Position numbers and translations under genes: made by a program. A DNA stretch of 64,000 nt from Labia minor (taxonomy: Eukaryota; Arthropoda; Insecta; Dermaptera; Spongiphoridae): assembly GCA_963082975.1 (NCBI GenBank), contig OY720350.1, positions 7,211,488-7,275,487 of the forward strand, written 5' to 3'. Every line of letters begins with the position of its first letter. Position 1 is the stretch's first letter. The notes under the pieces are model-generated. The model saw only the letters and a list, made by a program, of their open reading frames with translations. It ran no database searches and had not been told where the DNA came from. Below, in pieces: positions 10,557 to 21,420 of this stretch.

Positions 10557-10769
10557 ATATAAAATATTAAGCTTTTGATCTTTCTAATTATCTTATGATT
10601 AAGATTCAAGAATTAAGAATCAATATCTCCAAAATAAATTTTGCTTCATAGATATTATATTATTATTATTAAGGTGATCAACCGTCCTCCATTTGTAAGC
10701 TCTGTCCTTCTTTTGTAAGTGTTCTAAAAAAAAAATAGCTGGCGTGTTTTTGATACATTGGATAAAATA
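10557..10769. repeat. 213-bp filler, near-identical to 13303-13515
   Basis: Same length as 13303-13515 with one difference seen (A10-T versus A9-TT). It contains about 113 bp of AT-rich DNA, the 5' end of MITE family D (from 10670) and the first 35 bp of a family C HINE, so it copies a nested junction. The inverted left arm of the mariner preserves the uninterrupted sequence (CAGTACGCCAT at about 9970), showing that the segment was added. Confidence 0.85.
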
Positions 10770-10921
10770 GAAAGGCCAGCCGAAGCAGCCATTTGAATGA
10801 AATAGTATTTCATAAATAATCGGAAGGTCTATACTTCTCTATGAAAAAATAAATTTGAAAATTCATCCAACCGTTTTTGTTTTATTGCATTTAAAAAAAA
10901 AATGTTACATGGCGGACCCTG

Positions 10922-12049
10922 TATGTACACCTACCTGTCTATTATTTTTATTTTATATAATATGTTATCTTACCATTTTTATTACTTTTACTTACTGTAA
11001 TTTATATGAAATGTAAGTTGAATTATCTATTCAAAATTAAAACGAAAATAGATTCCAAGATATTCATTCAATGTCTACATTCTTTCTCCATTTAAACAAA
11101 CTTTTACTATAATAGTAGATATAATTCGTATGTATCATATCGTAGTTAGATAAAGAAGAATTGTCTCAATGTTTACAATTAAATGAATATATACTTACAT
11201 ATATAAATTAGAATAGTAAACTTAACTAAACTAACAACAAATAAATTAATTTTATATTATAATTAATAATATTATTTAAATTATTAAATTTTTTTCATTT
11301 TCTTCTGTCAAAAAACAACCAAATAGATAAAATATAAATAAATAAAAATATGTTACACTTCATATCTTTAAATAAAGTAGAAGAGACAAATGTCATAAAT
11401 ATGATTTATACAAATATATTCCAACTAATAGAATAAATAGTTTCACTCTAAAATTAGTTTTCAATCATTTTTTTTATGTTATTTACATAATCAGATAAAT
11501 TTTGTAATAATCATGATTTTATTTTTAATTTATTTTACTCTTAAGAATAATTTTTACAAATTAAAAACACGATATGAAATTTGTGAAAGTTGTGTAATAT
11601 ATTTTCTTTATGCGCATTTGAGTATTTTTGTTACATCATCATCATCATGATCAGAAACTTATTTTGCCTAAAGCAAATATTTCAATACATTTTTAATTTT
11701 AATTAAAAATTATATTTTATAAAAGATTATATTTTTATATTTTATTTTAGTTTGTATTATACAAATTTATAGAAATTTATGATAATTAATTCGTTTATTA
11801 TTTATTTATTTTGTTCAAATATTATATATAAAATGAGTCTAAAGTATCTCATTTATATATATTAATACATCTTATATTATTTAACACCAAAGCTTTTAAC
11901 TTTCTTATTTGAATTTCGTTTTATTTTCATAGTTTCCTCTCCCTTTTCACATCTTTGCCATTTTCGATAACTTTCAAATAATGTAAGTTATATAGTAATA
12001 TCGTAAATATAATTAACTGTTAAAAGTTGAGCTCACCCTCTTTGGTATT
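10922..12049. other. AT-rich DNA, no gene seen
   Basis: Extremely AT-rich, with an ATC trinucleotide run at about 11636-11648. No recognised element. Confidence 0.5.
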
Positions 12050-12616
12050 TACTATCTCGCCAGAGATAGTATTGCGATCACGAAAATTTTTGATATCGAG
12101 ATTTTGAGTTGAGAAAAATGTGTGTGTGTGTGTGTGTCTGTAAGTATGTAGACAAGATTACGCAAAAACGGTTTGAGCTATAATGATGAAATTTGGTATA
12201 CTGGCATTATTCAAAATTCGTAGTTTTTGATCAACTTTTGAGAAATGTAGTTCAACCGGAAGAGGGTAATTACCTACAACGTTTTGATTTTTTTTTCCTC
12301 TAAAGTGACCGTAAAAATAAAGCTATATGTTTGATAGTTTTTCCACATGGTTAAAAATTGTATAAAACTGCTAGATATATAATTTTAGCTTGATTGAATC
12401 GCTGAAAGTACCGGAATTAATTTTTTAACACTGTAAATCACGCGCCATCACGTGGCGTGGTGCTATCAACAAAGAGCCAAACATGCGCTGATTTAATAAA
12501 TATTATTTATTAATTTTAATTTATAATTAACTAAATTTAATTTAACTATAATATATTATGTTAATTAATCCAATTCAAATTTGCGAGATAGTCGAGTGGA
12601 GACACTCCAGCTTATT
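12050..12616 (+). mobile_element. HINE-like element, family C copy 1, full length
   Basis: The 5' end is ACTATCTCGCCAGAGATAGT, itself a hairpin. A (TG)n microsatellite lies at 12118-12137. The core has GATGAAATTTGGTATA and CAACCGGAAGAGGGTA. The 3' end has GCGAGATAGT (subterminal repeat), hairpin TGGAG-ACA-CTCCA and terminus GCTTATTTTT. Nine further C copies or remnants occur in the window. No coding capacity. Confidence 0.75.
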
Positions 12617-13302
12617 TTTTTTTCAATAAATAAAAAAAAAAATAACCAAATATTATAACTAATATTATAAATTTCATTTTAATACAATTTTTAATATACA
12701 GATCATCATTGTAAGCTCAAAAGCTGTTTTACCGTATTCTTATTTATTGACTAAATGATTGAATGTACTACAACACTTATTTTATCGCTATATTTATAAT
12801 AAAATATTATTGCCAATTTATTTAAATTTTTCATTTTTCTTTTTATGAATTAATAAGAATTTTCAATAAATAAATATGTTAAGTAGAGATTCACTAAATG
12901 GATCATTTTAGGAGGTCATATCAAATAAATACAAACAAGTTTGCATTGCCTATCTTGATCCTCTTGAAATTGAAATTTGACTACTTTTAATATTGACTTT
13001 TTATTTCAAACAAATAAACCTCTTCAAAGACTAAAGATTTTTATATATATAACGTTAAAATTGCATTAGTGAATGCCACTCAAAGAAAATAATCTGCTTT
13101 GAGAAGCTATGTAGGTACCTATGTACCAAAGAAAATGTAGGGTGGCTCAGGGTGTTTAACTTTTAATCAAAAATAAAATAAAATTTAAAAAAATCTATAA
13201 TTAGTTCTAAAATATTTAAGTACAATAGCACATTAATTATTATTTTACTTAATTAAAAAAAAAAAATATAAATCCCTGAATACAAAAAAATAATGAATAA
13301 AT
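12617..13302. other. AT-rich DNA, nothing recognised
   Basis: AT-rich with short homopolymers. No conserved segments noticed. Confidence 0.5.
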
Positions 13303-13481
13303 ATATAAAATATTAAGCTTTTGATCTTTCTAATTATCTTATGATTAAGATTCAAGAATTAAGAATCAATATCTCCAAAATAAATTTTGCTTCATAGATA
13401 TTATATTATTATTATTAAGGTGATCAACCGTCCTCCATTTGTAAGCTCTGTCCTTCTTTTGTAAGTGTTCTAAAAAAAAAT

Positions 13482-14074
13482 TAGCTGGCGTGTTTTTGAT
13501 ACATTGGATAAAATAACCTAATATATTAAATTTAAATTAAATTTAATTAATTATAAATTATAAATTAAAATTAATGAATAATATTTATTAAACCAGCGCA
13601 TGTTTTGTTGATGGCACCACGTCACGTCTTGGCGCGAGAGATTTGCAGTGTTAAAAAATTAATTCTGGTACTTTCAGAGATTCAATCAAGCTGAAATTGT
13701 ATATATAGCAGTTTTATACAATTTTTAATTTTATGTGAAAAACTATCAAACATACATCTTTATTTTTACGGTCACGTTAGAGGGAAAAGAATCAAAACGT
13801 TGTAGGTAATGATCCTCTTCCAGTAGAGCTACATTTCTCAAAAGTTGATAGAAAACTACGAATTTTGAATAATTCCCGTATTCCAAATTTCATGATTCTA
13901 GCTCAAAACGTTTTTGTGTAATCTTGACTACATACACATACACACACACATACACATAGACCTTTTTCTCAACCTTAGTGAAAATGATCCAGGAACCTTC
14001 AAAACGTATAAAAACATCAAAATCTCGACATCGAAAATTTTTGTGATCGCAATACTATCTCTGCCGAGATAGTA
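13482..14074 (-). mobile_element. HINE-like element, family C copy 2
   Basis: Minus-strand copy inside MITE D2. Its 5' end (right side) is CTGCCGAGATAGT and it has a (CA)n-type microsatellite at about 13929-13960. Its 3' end is shortened: TTAGCTGGCGTGTTTT is followed directly by ATTGGATAAAATAACC, so the subterminal repeat and hairpin are partly deleted. That deleted junction is what recurs in the filler at 10557-10769. Confidence 0.7.
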
Positions 14075-14127
14075 AAAAAAAAGGTTAAACCTTTTCTGGA
14101 CTAAGCTTTTGAACATTTCCAAATTTT

Positions 14128-14724
14128 TACTATCTCGCCGAGATAGTATTGCGATCACGAAAATTTTCGATGTTGAGATTTTGATGTTTTTATACGTTTT
14201 GAAGGTTCCTGAATCATTTTCACTAAGGTTGAGAAAAAGGATTATGTGTATGTGTGTGTGTGTGTATGTATGTAGACAAGATTACGCAAAAACGGTTTGA
14301 GCTAGAATGATGCAATTTGGTACATGAGCAAAATTCATAGTTTTCTATCAACTTTTGAGAAATGTAGCTCAACCGGAAGAGGGTCATTACCTACAACGTT
14401 TTGATTTTTTTTCCTCTAAAGTGACCGTAAAAATAAAGATATATGTTTGATAATTTTTCACATAATTAATAATTGTATAAAACTGCTATATATAGAATTT
14501 CAGCTTGATTGAATCGCTGAAAGTACCAGAATTAATTTTTTAACACTGCAAATCTCACGCGCCAACACGTGCCATGGTGCCATCAATAAAAAACCAAACA
14601 TGCGCTGGTTTAATATTTATTATTTATAATTTATAATTAATTAAATTTAATTTAAATATAATATATTATGTTATTTAATCCAATTCAAATTGCGAGATAG
14701 TCGAGTGGAGACACTCCAGCTTAT
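14128..14724 (+). mobile_element. HINE-like element, family C copy 3, full length
   Basis: It is inserted in MITE D2 only about 50 bp from C2 and in opposite orientation. The 5' end is ACTATCTCGCCGAGATAGT, the microsatellite 14243-14272 and the 3' end GCGAGATAGTCGAG, the hairpin, then CTTATTTT. Comparing its flanks with the complete D copy, only T-rich bases or a TA are ambiguous, consistent with insertion at T-rich sites without a long target duplication. Confidence 0.75.
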
Positions 14725-14790
14725 TTTCAATTTAGTTCTAAGAAAAATGTAAAATATCCTTATTTGGTGTTTTCCAAAAATGGTCACCTT

Positions 14791-15920
14791 ATTATTAATG
14801 TATATTATAATAAATAAATTGTCAAAATTAATATAAGAAAAAAAAAGAATGTTTTAAAATAATGAATGAGAAAATAATAAAAATCTTATGAGTATAAATT
14901 ATTAATATTATTAATCTAACATTAGTAAAGTTTCATTTAATATGTAGCGTATATTCAGACAAAAGTATTAAAAAAAACTGTGAGCCCAATATGTATGTAC
15001 ACGTGACAAGGTTGTCTAATTTTATTTTCAATTTGTAAAATACTAAACAAAATATTTATTATAATTTCAATTGGAATGTATTCATTGATTCAAATATAAA
15101 ACCCAACAGAGGGAGAGAGAGAAAGTTTCTATTTGTGTACCACATTGGATTATAAGTACTATTGGTATATATACATATACAATAAAATATAAGCTAAAGA
15201 ATATATTCAATGAATTTTAGATTTTCATCAATTGTTCATTTTTGATTTTTAATTAAAACTCTAATTGGAAATGTTTTGGGAAACTTGAGTTAATCATAAA
15301 TAGAGAGATGAATATAAATCAATGCACAAGTTCATTTATATATTACATATGCATATACATACTAACTAGATAGGTGGTTTATTAAATATACCAATTTTAC
15401 ATGAGGGATTTAATTACCAACCACCAATGAAAAAAAAAAAAATAAATAAAAAAAAAACAAAAAAAAAAAAAAAAAACATAAAAAAACAAACAAATGGACA
15501 AATATCTACAATATCTGTTTATTTTCAATCGAAAATGTTTTATCATGACCTACAAAAGAACCACAATAACAATAATAATCAAATCTTGAATAATAAAAAT
15601 ATATTTTAATATTAATTGATTTGTTATTATCTTAATATAATATTATATTTTGAATTTTTTGAGATTCGTTTCGTTTTAAAAACATTTCAATAAAACATTA
15701 TATAATTTCATATATCTCTATTAATAAAATATAATTAATTAAATTACCTAAATAGTTGTCAGATAATCTATTAATCAGTTAGAGAGGCACAGAGAGATAG
15801 AGAGACAGAGAAAGAGAGAGTAATGAGATGTAATTTGATTGAAATTTCACAAATAATTTAATTAAAAAAATTAAATTAAATTAAATATTATATATATTTT
15901 ATGAAAATATATAATATATA
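14791..15920. other. AT-rich DNA, no gene seen
   Basis: It includes an A-rich stretch at 15427-15490 and a GA-rich tract at about 15781-15820. The open frame over the A-rich part is low-complexity Lys and not convincing. Confidence 0.5.
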
Positions 15921-16310
15921 TAGGGTAAAGTATACAGTCGTTGGCCCCGAGGCAGTCATTGGCCCCCTATCACTAAAACACAAATAGGAGATTTTTATTT
16001 TAAAAATTTTATTTTAATTAATTAATTTAATTAATTTAATTTATTAACTATGGTCATGTAATTGTTTGTTGTATAGTTGTATAATCACTATAGAATACAT
16101 AAGCCAATAACTCTATTTTTTAGGATTTTTGCGAGCTTATTTAAAATCTCATGAGAAAATTTTTTTTTTTTTATTTATTCAACAAAATGTTCATCGTATC
16201 TATGTTCTGCAAACCTAATTTGACACAGATTGTTCCGCAATTTGCCCAGATATGCATTAAAGAGTACTAGGAATTGCTTAAGGGGGCCAACGACTGTACG
16301 CTTTACCCTA
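15921..16310. mobile_element. 390-bp MITE with 28-bp TIRs
   Basis: TAGGGTAAAGTATACAGTCG at 15921 mirrors CGACTGTACGCTTTACCCTA at 16291-16310. Both ends sit in TATA-rich DNA, compatible with a TA target site. No coding capacity. Superfamily not certain, perhaps Tc1/mariner-related. Confidence 0.6.
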
Positions 16311-16645
16311 TATATATATATATATATATATTTATCATCTTAGGCATGAATTATTATTTTTTTTTAACATATGTAACTATAGAATTAATAATTTAATATT
16401 TTATTTTTATTTTTATATATTATTTCAGAAAATATACAATCTGCCCATTTTAATATAGGCAATAAGTAATTTTTATAAAAAATGAAATACAAACAATACA
16501 TACATATCATTGGCAATACAATATCATGCCAAGCAACATATTTGCACTTGACACACACATATTAGTTTTAAATATTATACACTAAACACACACACTCATC
16601 CCGAACATTTCATAAACACGCACTTCACTTTGTCACACATGAATG

Positions 16646-19330
16646 TCAAAATTTTCTATTAACGAGATCCAATATATCATATCTTTTTAATCTCTTGATT
16701 GTATCATCCCTAACTAGTAATTTTTTAACTAACACATTTGGATGGTTTTCCATTTTTTTAATATACTTTTCACTTAGGATGTTTATTTCATCATTTAAGT
16801 TTTTAATTTCTAAGTCCCTTTGTATGAATCTAATTGGAACATACCACGGGGCTCTTACAAGATTTTTAAGTGTTTTGTTTTGAAAACTTTCAATTTTTTT
16901 TATGTTAGTTTTTGAGGCTGATCCCCAGAGTTGGATCCCATACATCAGTTTTGGTTTGATTATGGATTTGTATAGAAGAACTTTGCTTTCTAATCCTAGG
17001 CTAGAATGTCTCCCTAAAAGCCAATATAGTTTTCTATACTCTTCCCTTGAGTGGACAATTCTAGCTGAAATATGTTTTTTCCAAGTCAAGCGCCTATCTA
17101 GATGGATTCCTAGGTATTTTGCCTCATCTTTTTGCGGAATGATAGATTTATTCATGTATATTGGTGGGCATGTTTGCCTATTTAAGGTGTAGGTGACAAA
17201 TATAGATTTGGTTGCATTTATCTTTAACCGCCATCTTTTAAACCAAAGATATAACATATCGAGATGAGTTTGAAGTCTTTCAGATACGACATTATGATTT
17301 ACATTTGTTGAAATGATTGCAGTATCATCAGCGAAAGTTGCTATGTCATTATAAGGAGAGAGAGGCATATCTATCATATATAATAGGAAAAGGGCTGGCC
17401 CTAGAATACTACCCTGAGGGACTCCTGCTCTAATTTGCATTAAGTTGGAGGAAGAACACCCATATTTAACAAAAAAGTGTCTATTCGATAGATAAGACTT
17501 TAATAATTGATAAAATGTATCTGGTAAATAGTTTTTAATTTTATAAATTAACCCTGTGTGCCAAATTTTATCAAAAGCCTGTGTTATATCAAGATATACT
17601 ATTCCACAGTAAGATTTACTTTCAAATGCATCTTTAATTTTTTTAACTACCCTATGCACCTGTTCGATAGTAGAGTGTTCTTGACGAAAGCCGAATTGAT
17701 ATTCAGGAATTATATTTGTTAAGTAAGGCTTTAATTCTCGGAATAAAATTTTTTCCAAGATCTTTCCCAAAATTGGAAGAAGACTAATAGGCCTATATGA
17801 TGTTAATTCGTTTGGATTTTTACCTGGTTTTGGTATCATTATAATTTGAGCTACTTTCCATAATGTTGGAAAGTAATTTAATTTAATTATAGCATTATAA
17901 ATATTTGCAATAAAAATAAAGGCTATTTTGGGAAGTTCTTTTAATAATTTGCCTGAAATCAGATCATATCCAGGAGATTTTTTATCTTTTATATTTTTAA
18001 TTTCGTCAAGAACCTGCTCAAGTTTGATTTTTTTAAATCTATGGGGGTCCTTATGTAATTTACTAGTTTTTATGATGATTTCATCACACTTGTATTTATT
18101 TTCATTTTCAGGGGGTTCATTGAACACATTAAATAAGTGCTTAGCAAAAATATCTACTTTTTCTTTCTCACCTCTAGCCCATCCCTTAGAAGTTTTTATT
18201 GGTGGAATTTGGGTTTGGGGTCTTTTTAAGGTCTTAGTTGCCTTCCACAAAGAGTAATTGCTTTCTTCCCCTGGACTAAGGTTACTTAAGTATTTCTGAA
18301 TACCTTTTTCTTTTTCAATTTTTAATATTTTTTTTAAATTTTTTATACATTTATTTAGAGTTTTTTTATCCGTAGGGGACCTTGTCTTTTGCCATCTCTG
18401 TCTAGCTTTGCGTTTTTCATCTATTTTGTCCTTAATTAATTGAGAACAAAGGTTTTTTTGATTTTTAATATTTGCTATGGGGGTAGATTGCAGAGAAGCT
18501 TTTTGAATTATTTTTGTTAAGTTGTTTATATTATCCTCAATATCATGTTTGTCTTTTATACAAATATTGAGGTTTATATTTTTTGTTATTAAATTTCTAT
18601 AGTGGTTCCAATTTGTATATCTATTGAAAAGGGGAACATTTTTTACTCTTTTATCTAATTGGGTTGATACAGTTAAAATTATAGGAGAGTGATCAGATGA
18701 TAAATCCAAACTAGATTCAATATTTAAGCAATCAAGAGAAATACCTTTAAAAATACAAAAATCTAATAGATCAGGGGTTTTTTTTGGATCTGAAGGCCAG
18801 TAGGTTGGTTGACGAGTTGAAATTTCATTCAGATTTCTTTCTTGAATAGCTTGGTAAAGTTGCCTCCCTCTAGGTGTTGTCAATCTTGAGCCCCAATGGG
18901 TGTGCTTAGCGTTGAAATCTCCACCTGAGATGAATTTGTGGCCCAAGGTATTAAAAAACTGTTTAAAATGTTCACACTCAATTTTAGTACCCGGCGGGCA
19001 GTAAACTGCAGATAGTGAAAGTTTCCCTAGCCATTCATCAATTTCAATTGTTGTTGCTTGAAGATGCTTTTCCGAATAGCTATTTAATTGATGGTGTTGA
19101 ATATTTTTTTTAATTATAATAGCAGTTCCTCCTCTAGCTTTTCCATCCGGATGCTTAGTGTCATATATATTGTATTGGGGTATTTTAATGTAGCTTCTAT
19201 TAGTTAAATGTGTTTCACTTATGAGCATAATATCAATGTTGTTAATTATAAGAAATTTTTTGATTTCGAGTAAATGATTAAATAAACCATTTGCATTCCA
19301 TATTACAATTTTAAGTGTTTTTCTATCCAT
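16646..19330 (-). CDS. LINE ORF2: endonuclease and reverse transcriptase
   Basis: An 894-residue open frame, typical length for Jockey-clade ORF2. The N-terminal APE-type endonuclease (about 1-225) shows WNANGL, SETHL, GGDFNAKHTHWGS and SSDHSPI, supplying the metal-binding and catalytic Asn/Asp/His residues that nick target DNA. The reverse transcriptase (about 470-740) shows SYRPISLLP, YLDITQAFDKIW, GVPQGSILGP and the catalytic FADDTAII, followed by a thumb-like region with KYLGIHLD. No RNase H was recognised. The ATG overlaps the ORF1 stop (TAATG), an arrangement known to allow termination-reinitiation in insect LINEs. All key residues are present. It primes cDNA synthesis at nicked chromosomal DNA. 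Confidence 0.92.
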   Translation of the reverse strand: MDRKTLKIVIWNANGLFNHLLEIKKFLIINNIDIMLISETHLTNRSYIKIPQYNIYDTKHPDGKARGGTAIIIKKNIQHHQLNSYSEKHLQATTIEIDEWLGKLSLSAVYCPPGTKIECEHFKQFFNTLGHKFISGGDFNAKHTHWGSRLTTPRGRQLYQAIQERNLNEISTRQPTYWPSDPKKTPDLLDFCIFKGISLDCLNIESSLDLSSDHSPIILTVSTQLDKRVKNVPLFNRYTNWNHYRNLITKNINLNICIKDKHDIEDNINNLTKIIQKASLQSTPIANIKNQKNLCSQLIKDKIDEKRKARQRWQKTRSPTDKKTLNKCIKNLKKILKIEKEKGIQKYLSNLSPGEESNYSLWKATKTLKRPQTQIPPIKTSKGWARGEKEKVDIFAKHLFNVFNEPPENENKYKCDEIIIKTSKLHKDPHRFKKIKLEQVLDEIKNIKDKKSPGYDLISGKLLKELPKIAFIFIANIYNAIIKLNYFPTLWKVAQIIMIPKPGKNPNELTSYRPISLLPILGKILEKILFRELKPYLTNIIPEYQFGFRQEHSTIEQVHRVVKKIKDAFESKSYCGIVYLDITQAFDKIWHTGLIYKIKNYLPDTFYQLLKSYLSNRHFFVKYGCSSSNLMQIRAGVPQGSILGPALFLLYMIDMPLSPYNDIATFADDTAIISTNVNHNVVSERLQTHLDMLYLWFKRWRLKINATKSIFVTYTLNRQTCPPIYMNKSIIPQKDEAKYLGIHLDRRLTWKKHISARIVHSREEYRKLYWLLGRHSSLGLESKVLLYKSIIKPKLMYGIQLWGSASKTNIKKIESFQNKTLKNLVRAPWYVPIRFIQRDLEIKNLNDEINILSEKYIKKMENHPNVLVKKLLVRDDTIKRLKRYDILDLVNRKF

Positions 19331-20823
19331 TATGCCATTTTAGTTACAAGAACTGTTAGAATATCTAACATTTTGTCCATTTTAACCATCATTTTAAGCA
19401 TAAAATCTTCAAGTTTATGTAAATTTGATTCTTGAACATTTACTGGTGTAGGTTTCTCTTTAGTCCATACATTTTGTACTGGTGGAACACTCTCAATGGT
19501 CTCATTTTTGGAATTGGGGGATATTTTCTCTTTTGGTTGTTGAGATACCTTTATCCTCAAAGGTGGAAACTGTTTATTTTTTAACTCTTGATATATTGTA
19601 CATCCTTTATAACTTGCTGGATGGTTTTCGCCGCAGTTAGCACATAAAGGAGTTGTATTGTTATCCTTAATTTTGCAGTCTTTTGTTAAATGTGCCATAG
19701 CACATTTCACACATTTGGGTTTTCTTGCACAAAAATTTTTTGTGTGGCCAAAAAGTTGACAATTAAAACATTGAGGAATTTCTCTTTTAGGATATGGTGG
19801 TTCAAATGTGACAATTGTATTAAGGATATTTTTAATATTGTATATTTCTTTATTACTAGGTTTAGGTTTAAGGTCTATGAAGAATAAAGGTAGAGGGTTT
19901 TTATTTTTATTTTTTATATTGTGTATATTTATTACATCATGTCCATGATTTAGTAGTGCCTCTTTAATATCTTCGGCAGGCATTGAATGATGCATGTTCC
20001 TTAATACAACTTTAAAAGGCCTATCTTTTTTTAGCTGATATGTATGGAATTGAGTGTTTTTAGATTCCAACTCTTTAACAATTGATGTATAGATGTAAGG
20101 TTCATATGGTTGGATCTTGACCTCATTTTCCTTCAAACATTTTATATTAAAACAATTTGGTCCCATTTTATTTAATAGATTCATTAGCGGTTGGATATTT
20201 TCAACTCCCGCTACAAAGATCGGAGGAGGTTTTACTGCTTTTTCAGTTGTTTTTTTATTTATAGTTTCAACCTGAAGATTTTCAAAACGATTTGCTGTTT
20301 TTACGTTTGGATTGTTTAACCAATATGATTCAGTAGTTTGCTGTTTAACATTTCTATTATTAGATTTTTCAAAATTGTCCTCTTTATTTTGTAAATTTTC
20401 AGGAGAATAAAAAGTTTTCCTTTTTTTATTCCCATGTCTATTTACCGTTGACCATCCTATTTCATTTTCCAATTCCTCTTCGTCCGTGAGATATACAATT
20501 GCATTGTCGGAAGTTTTCAAATTTTGCAATTTAGTGTCTACTTCCTGTTTATCAGATGTAATTTCAGGGCAAGGATTTCCTAAGATCTTGCTTTTTATTT
20601 CTTGAAGATCTTTGGTGAGGTTTTTTATCACCTCTTTTAAATGACTATTTTCATTTTTTAAAATTTCATTTTCAGATAATGTTTCTAATTCATTATTTGA
20701 ATTTTCAGTGATTTCCCTATTTACATCCTTCTTACACACATCTTCTATTTGAGATTTGAGCGGCGGGGTTCTCTGTAATTTTGTCCCTTGGAAAGGGTTT
20801 ATTGACTCCTTATCCAAGTTCAT
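19330..20823 (-). CDS. LINE ORF1: Gag-like RNA-binding protein
   Basis: A 497-residue open frame directly upstream of ORF2 on the same strand. A Glu/Lys/Asn-rich coiled-coil-like stretch lies at about 45-82. Three Cys-His knuckles follow in the C-terminal half: CFNCQLFGHTKNFC (CX2CX4HX4C), CVKCAMAHLTKDC (CX2CX3HX4C) and CANCGENHPASYKGC (CX2CX3HX6C). That triplet is the standard ORF1 signature in Jockey-clade elements, which coats element RNA and carries it to the nucleus. No internal stop. The start is the first ATG after an untranslated leader. Confidence 0.9.
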   Translation of the reverse strand: MNLDKESINPFQGTKLQRTPPLKSQIEDVCKKDVNREITENSNNELETLSENEILKNENSHLKEVIKNLTKDLQEIKSKILGNPCPEITSDKQEVDTKLQNLKTSDNAIVYLTDEEELENEIGWSTVNRHGNKKRKTFYSPENLQNKEDNFEKSNNRNVKQQTTESYWLNNPNVKTANRFENLQVETINKKTTEKAVKPPPIFVAGVENIQPLMNLLNKMGPNCFNIKCLKENEVKIQPYEPYIYTSIVKELESKNTQFHTYQLKKDRPFKVVLRNMHHSMPAEDIKEALLNHGHDVINIHNIKNKNKNPLPLFFIDLKPKPSNKEIYNIKNILNTIVTFEPPYPKREIPQCFNCQLFGHTKNFCARKPKCVKCAMAHLTKDCKIKDNNTTPLCANCGENHPASYKGCTIYQELKNKQFPPLRIKVSQQPKEKISPNSKNETIESVPPVQNVWTKEKPTPVNVQESNLHKLEDFMLKMMVKMDKMLDILTVLVTKMA

Positions 20824-21420
20824 GCCGACTCATATTATAATAAAATAGAAACAATAATTATTCCTATAATCTATTTAATTAACTATTTACTTATTGTAAA
20901 AAAAAAAAACAAAAATATACAAATATATACATTTATATTTATAAAAGGTGTGTACAAGGGAAGGATATGGGGGGGAGGTGAGAGGATAAATTTTCTTCAC
21001 ACAGCCCTGGCTCTTTGGTGTGACTGACCTTAGGAGATAAAGCCTTGGAAAAATTAAAGATAATTTAAAATTAAAAATAAATAAAATCTTTAACTAGGAT
21101 TTTGGATAAGGCGATTTAAGGATAAAAATCTAAAATAAGAAAGTATTTAACTAACAATCCTATTATTTAGCAAGAAAATTATAGAAAAAATACATAAAAT
21201 TATATAAAATTTTTATAAAAACACAACAAAATTGTCAAAATTTGACAATTCAGTTTGTTTAATTTAAGTAAATATACATATATACATGCGTAGTGAATCA
21301 GATCTCACCAAAATTGGCAGACTTGAAACAAAAAAAAGCTAGAAGGTCCCACAAATCCACTTCGGGAGCAGGAATCCGATTTAACACATCCAATCTATTC
21401 GAGAGCTACTCACTGAATGA
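20824..21420 (-). promoter_or_regulatory. probable LINE 5' UTR and internal promoter
   Basis: Minus-strand leader of the LINE, with GC-richer blocks at 20950-21050 and 21290-21420. The boundary at about 21420 is placed where GC-richer sequence gives way to AT-rich host DNA. Jockey-clade elements carry an internal downstream promoter here. Confidence 0.4.

Larger units (their letters stand above)
9833..10921 (+). mobile_element. rosa-like (DD41D) mariner, fold-back deletion derivative
   Basis: The element is flanked by TA on both sides (9831-9832 and 10922-10923) with ends CAGGGT and ACCCTG. Its arms are about 140-bp inverted repeats (9833-9980 and 10770-10921). The arms are not ordinary TIRs: both encode the C-terminus of the transposase (KASRSSHLNEIVFH then stop), so the true 5' end and the N-terminal half of the gene were replaced by an inverted copy of the 3' end. 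A 213-bp foreign segment (10557-10769) interrupts the gene near its end. Non-autonomous. Confidence 0.75.
13416..14790 (+). mobile_element. hAT-type MITE, family D copy 2, split by two HINE C insertions
   Basis: The ends TAAGGTGATC and GGTCACCTT match the complete D copy at 57649-57932. The pieces are 13416-13481, about 14075-14127 and 14725-14790, in the same order as in the complete copy. The flanks ATTATTAT and ATTATTAA agree at 7 of 8, fitting an 8-bp hAT target duplication. Confidence 0.7.
16331..21420 (-). mobile_element. Jockey-clade LINE, apparently full length
   Basis: A minus-strand retrotransposon of about 5.1 kb: a 5' UTR (20824 to about 21420, probably starting TCATTCAGTGAGTAGC), ORF1, ORF2 overlapping by one base (TAATG), a 3' UTR (16331-16645) and the 3' end GATGATAAA followed by a TA-rich tail (16311-16330). 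Both frames are open, so the copy looks young and possibly competent. The exact 5' end and target duplication are inferred and not proven. It abuts the MITE at 15921-16310. Confidence 0.7.
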
